27,484 nucleotides of DNA from the NCBI GenBank assembly GCA_002869305.1, contig PKTC01000535.1, positions 1-27,484 on the forward strand. Reading direction: 5' to 3'. The notes beneath the pieces are model-generated. The model made no database searches. It saw nothing but the letters and a program-made list of their open reading frames with translations, and was not told the DNA's origin. Origin of the DNA: Marinilabiliales bacterium (lineage in GTDB: Bacteria > Bacteroidota > Bacteroidia > Bacteroidales > UBA12077). The position numbers and the translations under genes were made by a program. Position 1 is the first letter of the stretch; every line of letters starts with the position of its first letter. Of this stretch, positions 9,115 to 17,881 are shown one piece after another.

Positions 9115-9122
9115 CAAATCTA
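9115..9122 (-). promoter_or_regulatory. -7 promoter element of LPP20-like gene / phosphate operon
   Basis: The minus strand reads TAGATTTG, a perfect TAnnTTTG, 23 bp before ATG 9091. The -33 box is not convincing. It is the likely main promoter for the three-gene minus-strand operon. Confidence 0.45.
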
Positions 9123-9187
9123 AAAATACCAAATTAATACATTTCTTTACAATCTTCGAACCAAAATGCTACGATAAAACTTAATTT

Positions 9188-11584
9188 CTATAATTTCAAA
9201 TTTAAACTAACAATCAAATTTCTTCCCGGAGCAGCAATTCCAGAGGAGTATGGCTTATAGCGATTATCTAAAATATTTTCTAGACCTATATTCATTGTAG
9301 CCCAGTCTTTAAATGTATATGATGCCAAAAAATTCAAAGTCCACCATGAGGGTGAATAAGGATTCCCATTTTTATCAGTTGCATATAAGTAAGGTTTACC
9401 TTGTTCACTTGGAGCAAGATCTTCATACTTAATTTCACCGTTATAATTTGCAAATAATGATGCGCTAATCTTGTCTTTTGAGTATTTTATGCTCGTATTG
9501 CCAAATAAAGGAGCAGCATGACGTAAGGTGATTCCATCCTGATCTTCACCATGAGTATAATTAATAATGGATTCTAATTAAATATTATACGTAAATTCAA
9601 TGTTTAGTGATGTGCTTAAGCCGTAAATGACTGCCTCATCTGCATTTACAATAGCCATAACTTTGCTTAATTCTCCCTTATATGAGATTGAATCCTGACC
9701 ATTAAATGTATAATCTCTTCGAACAAATGCATTTGTTAAATATGTGTAATATCCTGTAATATTCAAATTCACGATATCCCAAAACTCTTTTTGAATACCT
9801 AAATCAATGTTGTAAGCATATTCTGGCTTTAGGTTTTCGTTTGGAACAATAATAGTTCCCGGTTCAGGATCAAAAATCTTAGCCATATCATCAATATTAG
9901 GAGCATGAAAACCTGATGACAAATTCAAGTTAAACTGCCAGTTTTTATTTGGTCTGTAAACCAAGCCTAACGATCCATTTACAGCACTATTATTCACTGA
10001 GATTTCACTAAATGGAAAATCAAAAAAAGCTGTATCCTTCAGGGTTGATTGCATGCTAACATAATTGGCCCTTACACCTGCTATAGTTGTAATATTCTGT
10101 CCAAAATTTTCTTTGTAGCTTATATAAGCGGCTAATATTGTATAGTCATTTTTGCCATCTGGATATCTGCTTTGAGTTTTAAATTTATCTTCAGTATTAA
10201 TATTTTTAATATATGCAGTAGAATTTACTGAATTATAAACTCCCTCAATTCCATAAAATAAATTATTCTCTCTTTTTAATTCCTTGTCGAAATCTAGATT
10301 TAAAGAATAAGCATTTACTTTTTCAAAAGCTTCTGTTAATTCTTCACTTCTAAATTTTCTGTCATAGCGACTTTCTTCATAATCCTGGTATGCCATCGTC
10401 AATCTTAAATCATCAAATAAATTGTTTGATTTTGAGTAAACAGCATTTAAACTATGCATCATCCATTTTTGTGGCCCATAGTACCAATCTCCAAAATCAA
10501 GGGTGCCATTTTTATACCTAATCAATCGATCGTAACGGGGAACATCAGAGAGTCTTGAATAATGGAAAGAATATACAATATCAAGGTCTTTGTCAGGCCG
10601 AAATCTTAATTTTTGCATCAGATTAATCTGATTGTATCCAGACTGAATCTGAACGTTGGGATCACTATTGCCCAAAACAGAATCAACTCCATTGACTTGT
10701 TCTACATATTCTAATCTTTGATATTCATCATTATTTTTACTTCCCATTTTTAAATCATCAAAATCACTAAAACTGATGCTTGTTAGTGCAGCCCACCTAG
10801 CTATTCCCAAATTGAAATCGACATGAGCCGTTTTTTCAAAATTTGCTGATGAGTACCTTACTAAAGCATTTGCTGAAAAATCTAAATCTTCGCTCGTAGA
10901 AAGTTTCGGTTTTAGCGTATGGAAATCCATTACTCCACCAAGGGCATCGCTTCCATAAGTTACAGAACCCGGCCCAAAAACTACTTCACTACTCTCAATG
11001 GCATTTGCATCTAGGGAAATTACATTTTGTAGGTTACCCTCACGAAAAATGGCATTGTTCATCCTCACACCATCCACAACCAATAAGACTGTATTGGTTG
11101 CAAATCCACGAATCATAGGACTACCACCTCCGAGCTGACTCTTTTGAACGAATACTTCATTTGATTTAGCTAAAAGATCAGCAGCTGTTTGTGGATTACT
11201 AAACTTTATTTCTTTTTGCGTTAATCGAGTAATCTTATTGGGAATCTCATTTTTGTTTTGCTCCCATCTATAGGCAGATATGACAAACTCTTCTATTTCA
11301 AAAACCTCTTTTACCAAATGAATAATATAGGTATTTAATTCTGATTTTTTAAATACCACCTGCTTGTATGTAGGATGTTGAATTGATATTAGCTCATCTG
11401 ATAAAAATATACTTAAATTAACTTCTCCATTGGAATTTGAAAGTGTCGATTTTGTTTTATCCTGATTGAATACAGCTACATCCGCAACCAGTTCATTCGT
11501 TTCTGCATCTTTAAAAAGAAGTGTTTGGCTATATAAATTGCCAAAAATAAAAACACAAATAAAGACTATTAATATTTTTTTCAT
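9188..11584 (-). pseudogene. TonB-dependent receptor (haem/haemoglobin type) interrupted by an in-frame stop
   Basis: Outer-membrane active-transport receptor. From ATG 11584: signal peptide (1-20), carboxypeptidase-regulatory-like domain (about 21-92), plug domain (about 113-222) with PMIRGFATNTVLLVVDGVRM and FGPGSVTYGSDALGGV, then the beta-barrel. The plug sequence resembles the haemoglobin/transferrin/lactoferrin receptor group. Reading stops at TAA 9578-9580 after 668 residues. The same frame continues open for 129 codons to TAG 9188-9190 and encodes the expected barrel end: INYTHGEDQDG, RHAAPLFG, LENILDNRYKPYSSG and the terminal GRNLIVSLNLKL. The stop sits in a short turn before a strand, perhaps with loss of a few codons. 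Without its last strands the barrel should not fold or insert. ATG 11626 is possible but would put 14 extra residues before the signal peptide. Confidence 0.85.
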
Positions 11585-11645
11585 GGGGGTCAAAATTAAT
11601 ACTTTTTTTGCTTGTAAATCTACCATTTGATTAGTGTCGGCAATC

Positions 11646-11676
11646 TTGGTTTAATTTATATAATTTAATACTTTTG
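11646..11676 (+). promoter_or_regulatory. Promoter of the 11.7-17.6 kb operon (-33 and -7)
   Basis: TTG at 11646-11648, a 20-bp spacer, then TACTTTTG at 11669-11676. Both elements and the spacing fit the Bacteroidota promoter consensus. The start codon is 27 bp beyond the -7 box. This is the best-formed promoter in the window. Confidence 0.65.
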
Positions 11677-11703
11677 GTAAAAACCTATACAGTTTAAAAT
11701 CTT

Positions 11704-14466
11704 ATGCTTAAAAAACTCTTATTTGGAATAGCAGCACTTACTGTTACACTCTCTGTTTTTTTTGGTTACCAATACATTAAAAAACAACAGATCCCTGAAT
11801 TTAGCGCATACAAAATGATTCCTACCGATGCTGCATTTATTATTGAAAGCAACGATTTTATAGAAAAAATACAAATCTTAAGAAAAGAAAACAAAATCTG
11901 GGAAGAACTAAAATTGTTTTCTGCCATTAAAAAATTCGACGAAAATTTAGATTTTGTCACCAAGCTTTCAATGAATAATCAAATAATAGATAATTTAACT
12001 AAAGATAACGGAGTAGTTTTATCGGCGCATAAAATTGGCAAAGAAGATATAGGATTTTTGGTATATGTTAAATTACATAACACCCGAGATAAAAAATTCA
12101 TTCTTGAAACAATTACAAACCTTATAAGCTCAGGGAAATCTGTTACTAAAAGAGATTATAATAACGAGAAAATATATACTATACAAATTGAAGACAAAGA
12201 ATTAAACTTTTCTTTTTTCAAAGGAGTTTTAATTTATAGTCCATCATCAATATTGCTAGAAAACGCTATTAGACAAGTTGATTCTGAACGATCCATATAC
12301 AGTGACAAAGGCTTTAACATTGTTCGAAAAACCGCCGGTAAAAATGTGGATGCCAATATATATCTAAACCTAAGCAATTTAAATGAAATTGTTTCATTTA
12401 CCTTAAATAATGAACAAAAAAGTCTTATTTCAACATTTTCAAATTTTGGAAATTGGGCCGAACTGGACATTAACCTCAAAGATGATGCTGTATTACTAAA
12501 TGGATTTACTTATAGTAGTGATTCTTTAAATAATTATTTAAATATTTTCATGAATCAAGAACCAATTGATCATGAGATGAATGAAATTTTACCTTCGAAC
12601 ACTTCACTCTTTTTGTCACTGGGAATAAGTAATACCAGTGCATATCTTCGCGATTATAAAAGCTATTTAGAAAAGCAAGGTAAAATAAATGGATATCAGT
12701 TGCACCTTGATCAGTTCAAAAATAAATATGCTATAAACCTTGAACAATTTTTTATGGATCATCTTGACGAAGAGCTTGGTATTGTTGTTACGGATGAACC
12801 AAACAACGATACTATTGAAAATACATATATTATCCTTAGAACCAATGGAAAAAGCATAGCAGAAGAAGCTTTAGATGATATTATTACAAAAATTGCACGT
12901 ACAAATAATATTAATAAATCCCGTTTAACAAGTTCCATAAGAATTGATAAAGAGACCAGTTACCTGGCTTACCAGTTGCCTTTTGGTTCTGTTTTTAGAA
13001 CCTTTTTTGGTAATGTATTCCCTGAATTTAAAAATCAGTATGCTACATTCATAGGAAATTTTATAATTATCGGTAGTTCTAAAAATTCTATTTCAAAGTT
13101 TATTCATTCAAATGTTTTGAATAAGACTTTAAAAAACGACATGAAATTCGAGCAGTTCACCAACTATTTATCATCAAGATCTAATTTCTATTTTTATACT
13201 AATATGTTCCGATCACCGCAATACATTTCTGAATTTCTAAATCCAAATCTTAAAAAGGGACTTAATCAAAACAATGAGCTGTTTAAAAAATTTCAGGCCC
13301 TTGCAGTTCAGTTTCAACAAAACAATGATCTGATCTATAATAACTTGTATTTGCAGTATATTCCTGAAATTAAAGAAGACGCGGTTACTGTTTGGGAAAG
13401 TCACTTAGATACAACTATAAATTTTAAACCTGTTTTGGTCACGAATCACTATACTCAAGAAAATGAGATTTTTATACAGGACCTAAATAATAAGATATAT
13501 CTAATAAATAAAGTTGGGCGAATACTTTGGAAATTACAGCTCAATGAAAAAATTAATAGTGAGATTTATCAGGTAGATTTTTACAAAAACGGAAAACTTC
13601 AACTCTTGTTTAGTACTGAAAACAAGATACATCTATTGGACAGAAATGGAAATTACGTCGAACGTTATCCTGTAAAACTTCGTTCACCCGCGACCGCTGG
13701 AATGGCTATGTTCGATTATGACAACACACTCGACTATAGAATTTTTATTCCTTGTAAAAACAAAAATGTATACTTGTATAATATTGAAGGTAATTTAGTA
13801 AATGGTTGGGAATTTGGTCAAACAGATAATTATGTTACAACGCCAATTCAATATTTTAGAATAAAAACCAACGATTATTTGATTTTTGCTGATAAGTCGA
13901 GAATTTATATTTTAAATAGACGTGGAGATGAAAGAATCCATTTAAAATCACATTTTTCAAAATCTAGTAATAATAGTTTCAAATTAGACGTTGAAAATTC
14001 ATCATCGAAACCACGATTTGTAACAACAGACACTTCCAGCTTGGTGCGCATGATTTATCTTGATGGTTCTGTTGAATCAAAACAAATTGGCAAGTACTCA
14101 TCTAATCATTTTTTTGATTTACAAGATATTGATGCCGATGGTTATAATGATTACATATTTCTTGATAATAAAAAGTTAGCAGTTCATAGGGAAAATGGTT
14201 CTGAATTGTTCGATTATAAATTTGATGAAAAAATTGAATCTTCGCCCGTATATTATTACTTTTCTTATGATGATCGCAAATTGGGAGTTGTTTCGAGAAC
14301 AAGTAATGAAATATATTTGTTTAACAGTAATGGAAGCGTATATAATGGATTTCCGTTAAATGGGAATACACCCTTTACCATTGGTTATTTAGAGAGTTCT
14401 AGAAATCAATTTAATTTAATAGTTGGTAATAGGTATAACTTTTTATACAATTATTCCGTAAATTAG
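11704..14466 (+). CDS. DUF3352-like inner-membrane protein with C-terminal beta-propeller
   Basis: A 920-residue protein anchored by one N-terminal membrane segment (about 5-22), most of it periplasmic. The N-terminal ~550 residues have the look of DUF3352-type Bacteroidota proteins: a 'YKMIPTDAAFIIES' start and alternating helix/strand blocks. From about 560 to the end there are repeating units of the PQQ/FG-GAP propeller kind: ENEIFIQDLNNKIYLINKVG, then NKIHLLDRNGNYVERYPVK, KNVYLYNIEGNLVNGWEF, RIYILNRRGD, and DIDADGYNDYIF, an Asp-rich calcium-loop-like motif. Such propellers bind proteins or ligands; no catalytic motif is seen. First gene of a three-gene operon, 16 bp before the next. Function unknown. 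Confidence 0.72.
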   Translation: MLKKLLFGIAALTVTLSVFFGYQYIKKQQIPEFSAYKMIPTDAAFIIESNDFIEKIQILRKENKIWEELKLFSAIKKFDENLDFVTKLSMNNQIIDNLTKDNGVVLSAHKIGKEDIGFLVYVKLHNTRDKKFILETITNLISSGKSVTKRDYNNEKIYTIQIEDKELNFSFFKGVLIYSPSSILLENAIRQVDSERSIYSDKGFNIVRKTAGKNVDANIYLNLSNLNEIVSFTLNNEQKSLISTFSNFGNWAELDINLKDDAVLLNGFTYSSDSLNNYLNIFMNQEPIDHEMNEILPSNTSLFLSLGISNTSAYLRDYKSYLEKQGKINGYQLHLDQFKNKYAINLEQFFMDHLDEELGIVVTDEPNNDTIENTYIILRTNGKSIAEEALDDIITKIARTNNINKSRLTSSIRIDKETSYLAYQLPFGSVFRTFFGNVFPEFKNQYATFIGNFIIIGSSKNSISKFIHSNVLNKTLKNDMKFEQFTNYLSSRSNFYFYTNMFRSPQYISEFLNPNLKKGLNQNNELFKKFQALAVQFQQNNDLIYNNLYLQYIPEIKEDAVTVWESHLDTTINFKPVLVTNHYTQENEIFIQDLNNKIYLINKVGRILWKLQLNEKINSEIYQVDFYKNGKLQLLFSTENKIHLLDRNGNYVERYPVKLRSPATAGMAMFDYDNTLDYRIFIPCKNKNVYLYNIEGNLVNGWEFGQTDNYVTTPIQYFRIKTNDYLIFADKSRIYILNRRGDERIHLKSHFSKSSNNSFKLDVENSSSKPRFVTTDTSSLVRMIYLDGSVESKQIGKYSSNHFFDLQDIDADGYNDYIFLDNKKLAVHRENGSELFDYKFDEKIESSPVYYYFSYDDRKLGVVSRTSNEIYLFNSNGSVYNGFPLNGNTPFTIGYLESSRNQFNLIVGNRYNFLYNYSVN

Positions 14467-14482
14467 GTACTTATAAAATTTC

Positions 14483-16171
14483 ATGATTATGAATAAGATA
14501 AAGCTGTCAGGAATACTGAAAATGATATTTTTTATCGTTGTTATATTTATGTCCTACCAATGTATGCAGGACGAATATAATTTTGATAAACTCGATGATG
14601 AGATGGAAGTGGAGCTGGGCATTCTTAGTCCGATTGCATATGGTTCTCTTAATCTTGAAGATTTGATTAGCGAATTTGATAGTACCAGTTTTATTAGTAG
14701 TGAGCCCGATGGATTATTGCTGATTACTTACCAAGATTCTCTTTTTTCATATATCGCTGATGATTTATTAAATATTCCCTCAACAGATTTTATTCAATAC
14801 TTTATAGAATCTGACTTTACCTTATTACCAGGATTTCCTGGCTGGAATATAGGTGATACACTAGTACTTCAAAGATCAGAAGATTTCCCTTTTTCATTTT
14901 CTCAAGGAGAAAAATTAGATAGTATGATACTTGATGCAGGTACTTTAAACTTTAATATTTCTTCTCAATTCCTGCACACTGGAAATATTATTATATCAAG
15001 TTCCAATATAAAACTCAACAATGTACCTTTCGTTGATACCATTGTGGTTGATGATGCAAGCGGAGGGTTTACAGCAGATAGATCAGCCAATTTAGATGGT
15101 TACACAATATATCTGGAAGATTCTGTTGGTTCAGATTCCATGTTTCTTACCATGGATTTTACTGTTCAGTTAATAAACTCCGGTGCTGCAATTAATGCCG
15201 GTGAAGAAATAGAAATAAATGCAACCATTGATAACATGGATTTTGATGCAATTTTTGGATATATAGGAGATTATGAACTAATTACTCAATCAGGAGATCT
15301 TGATCTAGGATTTTTTCAAAATTCTCTAGATGGATATATTCGTTTTGAAAATCCACAAATAAATTTCAATATCACTAATTCTTATGGGGTTCCTGCTGCC
15401 GTTAGTATATCCAGATTCGTTGGATTTAAGGGAGATACAGATTCAACTCTTTTGACCTTTGACTCAACAATAGATACGTTTGGCTACGCATTTCCTTCTA
15501 TTGCGGACTACATAAACAATGATATATATAAGGATACTACAATATCGATAAATAGTCAGAATTCAAATGTATCAGATTTTCTGGCATTCTTACCATCAAG
15601 TATTGAATACGCATTATCTGCAAATTCAAACCCAGAAGGAGAATCAGGACCATATAACTTTGTTTCCGACGATAGTCAAATTGATATCGATTTTGAGTTT
15701 GTTTTACCTTTGTGGTTTCAGGCTGATAGTTTTGCGCTTGAAGAAATAATAGATCTTGATTTAGTTGATATTGACGACGATGCGAATTTTATAGAGCGCA
15801 TAAACATTATGCTCGAAGTGTATAATGGGATGCCTCTTGAAATTGATTTCCAGGTATATTTTGTAGATTCATTATACAATCACGTTGATTCCTTATTCTC
15901 ATTAAACTCTCAACCAGTTATTGGCTCAGCAACTATTGACGAAACTACAGGCGATGTTTTAAGTCCAGGAACTAAAACATCTTTAGTTGAATTTACTGGA
16001 GATGAAATAACCGCTTTAAACACGGTAAGATACGGAATTATACGTGCTGGATTAAAGACCCCTTCTGACTCCAATGGAGATCTGGTTTCGGTTAAATTCT
16101 ATACTGATTATCTAGTAGATTTTAATTTAAGTGTGAGTATAGATGTGAAAGCAAATACTAATGATTTCTAA
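14483..16171 (+). CDS. Exported protein, possible lipoprotein, of unknown function
   Basis: A 562-residue acidic protein. The first ~27 residues are a signal-like segment ending in FMSYQC; the cysteine could be lipidated, but Gln at -1 is a poor lipobox, so lipidation is uncertain. The mature part is rich in Asp, Ser, Ile and Phe, with repeated strand-like stretches and many DS/DT pairs, suggesting an all-beta periplasmic or surface protein. I recognise no family. ATG 14483 and ATG 14489 are both possible and differ by two residues. It starts 16 bp after the DUF3352-like gene and ends 11 bp before the DUF5723 gene, so all three are probably one transcript. Confidence 0.65.
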   Translation: MIMNKIKLSGILKMIFFIVVIFMSYQCMQDEYNFDKLDDEMEVELGILSPIAYGSLNLEDLISEFDSTSFISSEPDGLLLITYQDSLFSYIADDLLNIPSTDFIQYFIESDFTLLPGFPGWNIGDTLVLQRSEDFPFSFSQGEKLDSMILDAGTLNFNISSQFLHTGNIIISSSNIKLNNVPFVDTIVVDDASGGFTADRSANLDGYTIYLEDSVGSDSMFLTMDFTVQLINSGAAINAGEEIEINATIDNMDFDAIFGYIGDYELITQSGDLDLGFFQNSLDGYIRFENPQINFNITNSYGVPAAVSISRFVGFKGDTDSTLLTFDSTIDTFGYAFPSIADYINNDIYKDTTISINSQNSNVSDFLAFLPSSIEYALSANSNPEGESGPYNFVSDDSQIDIDFEFVLPLWFQADSFALEEIIDLDLVDIDDDANFIERINIMLEVYNGMPLEIDFQVYFVDSLYNHVDSLFSLNSQPVIGSATIDETTGDVLSPGTKTSLVEFTGDEITALNTVRYGIIRAGLKTPSDSNGDLVSVKFYTDYLVDFNLSVSIDVKANTNDF

Positions 16172-16182
16172 AACTTTAACCC

Positions 16183-17646
16183 ATGAATGTTATTAAATTA
16201 AAAACTCTTTTTACATTATTGGCCATTCTTGTTTCAGTATCTGCTTTCGCACAAGCACCTCAAACATTCTACTATATGAATGATGTGCCTCAATCTACAT
16301 TAATGAATCCAGCCATTCAACCAAGGTGTAATTTTCATTTTGGACTTCCTGTAGTTTCTTCTTTTCAGATTAGACAAGGAAATAATCAATTGGCTCTTTC
16401 TGATATAATAATGAAAAATCCAAATAATGATTCGTTAATTACGTTTTTACATCCCGACGCTGATTTTAATAAAGCTGATTTTCTCTCAAAACTTGATAAA
16501 AACAATTATTTCTATGAAGATTTTAGAACTAATCTTCTTTCCTTTGGTTTTAGAGTAAACACATGGTATTTTGCATTTAATCTTTCTGAAAAAATTACTA
16601 CTACAATAAATTATCCTAAGGATTTGTTAGTGCTTGCATTAGAAGGAAATCAGGGTTTTATTAATCAGAGTGCTGATTTAAGTTATTTAGGTATTAATTC
16701 TACTTTTTACCGTGAATATGGTTTATTAGTTTCTAAAGAAATAAACAGTAATTTATCTGTTGGAGTAAAAGCAAAAGTGCTTTTTGGGCATACAAATATC
16801 TCATCAGATTATGATGTAAACGAATTAAATTTATACACAAGCAGAGATTCAATATATGTAAATGCTGACTTAAAGGTTAATACTTCATCACCATTAATTC
16901 CTTCAACGGATATTGATGGTTACTTTGAAAGCTTTGAAATTCCTTCTTATATAGATAATTCAGAGACAGATTCTCTAATTGACTGGGCTCTTGAGCATAA
17001 AAATATGGGATTAGCAATTGATGCAGGAATTTATTACAAACCCATTGATAAGCTTTCTTTATCAGCAAGTATAATTGACTTTGGTTATATTAATTGGAAT
17101 ACGGATGAAGTAACCACTTTAACTGTTCAAGGTGAATATGCATTTAAAGGTATAGATGTTAGTGATGAGATTGGAAATTCTGATTCAAATACGGATCAGT
17201 TTGATGATTTGCTTGACTCATTAGAGAATAGTTTTAAAGCTACTAATTCTTCAAGTTCATATAGAACTTACTTAGGAGCAAAAATATATATTGGTGCGAA
17301 TTATGAAGTTTCAAAGAAATTTAATGTTGGATTTTTATCTCGCTCGTATATCAGAAATAGTAACTTAGCTCAAGCATATACATTCTCTGCAAATGCAAAA
17401 GCATTTAATGGCTTAATGGCGAGCGTTAGTTATTCTATTATGAATGGATCATATAATAATATTGGTTTTGGGCTGGTACTGGGGGGTGCTCCTCTGCAAA
17501 TTTATCTGGTTTCAGACAATATATCTGCAGCTTTATGGGGTCATAAAACAACTTCATTTAATTTTCGCTTTGGATTAAATGTAGCATTTGGTTGTCGTCA
17601 AAAATCAAAAATGAAAGATACTCCATTATTAAAATCTGTATTTTAA
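16183..17646 (+). CDS. DUF5723 family outer-membrane protein
   Basis: A 487-residue protein with a clean signal peptide (cleavage near VSAFA/QA, residue 23). The mature start, TFYYMNDVPQSTLMNPAIQP followed by RCNFHFGLPV, is typical of the DUF5723 family, a Bacteroidota group predicted to form outer-membrane beta-barrels related in style to PorV/PorP-SprF proteins. Alternating amphipathic strands rich in Tyr, Asn and Phe continue to near the C-terminus (FNFRFGLNVAFG). The tail after that is short and basic, so it does not end in a typical barrel aromatic. Last gene of the operon; a hairpin terminator follows 43 bp downstream. Function unknown. Confidence 0.72.
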   Translation: MNVIKLKTLFTLLAILVSVSAFAQAPQTFYYMNDVPQSTLMNPAIQPRCNFHFGLPVVSSFQIRQGNNQLALSDIIMKNPNNDSLITFLHPDADFNKADFLSKLDKNNYFYEDFRTNLLSFGFRVNTWYFAFNLSEKITTTINYPKDLLVLALEGNQGFINQSADLSYLGINSTFYREYGLLVSKEINSNLSVGVKAKVLFGHTNISSDYDVNELNLYTSRDSIYVNADLKVNTSSPLIPSTDIDGYFESFEIPSYIDNSETDSLIDWALEHKNMGLAIDAGIYYKPIDKLSLSASIIDFGYINWNTDEVTTLTVQGEYAFKGIDVSDEIGNSDSNTDQFDDLLDSLENSFKATNSSSSYRTYLGAKIYIGANYEVSKKFNVGFLSRSYIRNSNLAQAYTFSANAKAFNGLMASVSYSIMNGSYNNIGFGLVLGGAPLQIYLVSDNISAALWGHKTTSFNFRFGLNVAFGCRQKSKMKDTPLLKSVF

Positions 17647-17688
17647 AAAGCTTAAAACATATAAATAGATAGATAACCCTATTTTTTC

Positions 17689-17719
17689 GACCGCTAAAAC
17701 AATGCGGTCTATTTTTTTT
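17689..17719 (+). terminator. Rho-independent terminator after DUF5723 gene
   Basis: Stem GACCGC (17689-17694) pairs with GCGGTC (17704-17709), nine-base loop, followed by TATTTTTTTT. It ends the 11.7-17.6 kb operon. Confidence 0.85.
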
Positions 17720-17881
17720 ACATTACCTCTCATTTTATTTATATTTATAAATACTTATATACTAACATATTAACTGATTTATAGATTGTTTGGTCTTTAA
17801 TTGTTTAAACTTTGGTCGAATTTTCTTCTTTTTTTTTATTAGAAAATCTATCTTTAATCCTGTAATCAAAAATAACTCACT

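Noticed and set aside
9178..9600. Frameshift as the cause of the broken TonB receptor
   Set aside because: Codon-by-codon reading from the TAA at 9578-9580 to the TAG at 9188-9190 stays in one frame, so it is an in-frame stop, perhaps with a small in-frame deletion.
11591..11598. TAATTTTG (minus strand) as promoter -7 box of the TonB receptor
   Set aside because: Only 6 bp separate it from the ATG and there is no -33 TTG at the right spacing; it would imply a leaderless message. Probably chance.
14540..14570. Confident lipoprotein call for the 562-residue protein
   Set aside because: The cysteine after the hydrophobic segment has Tyr-Gln before it, not the Gly/Ala/Ser expected at -1, so lipidation is only possible.
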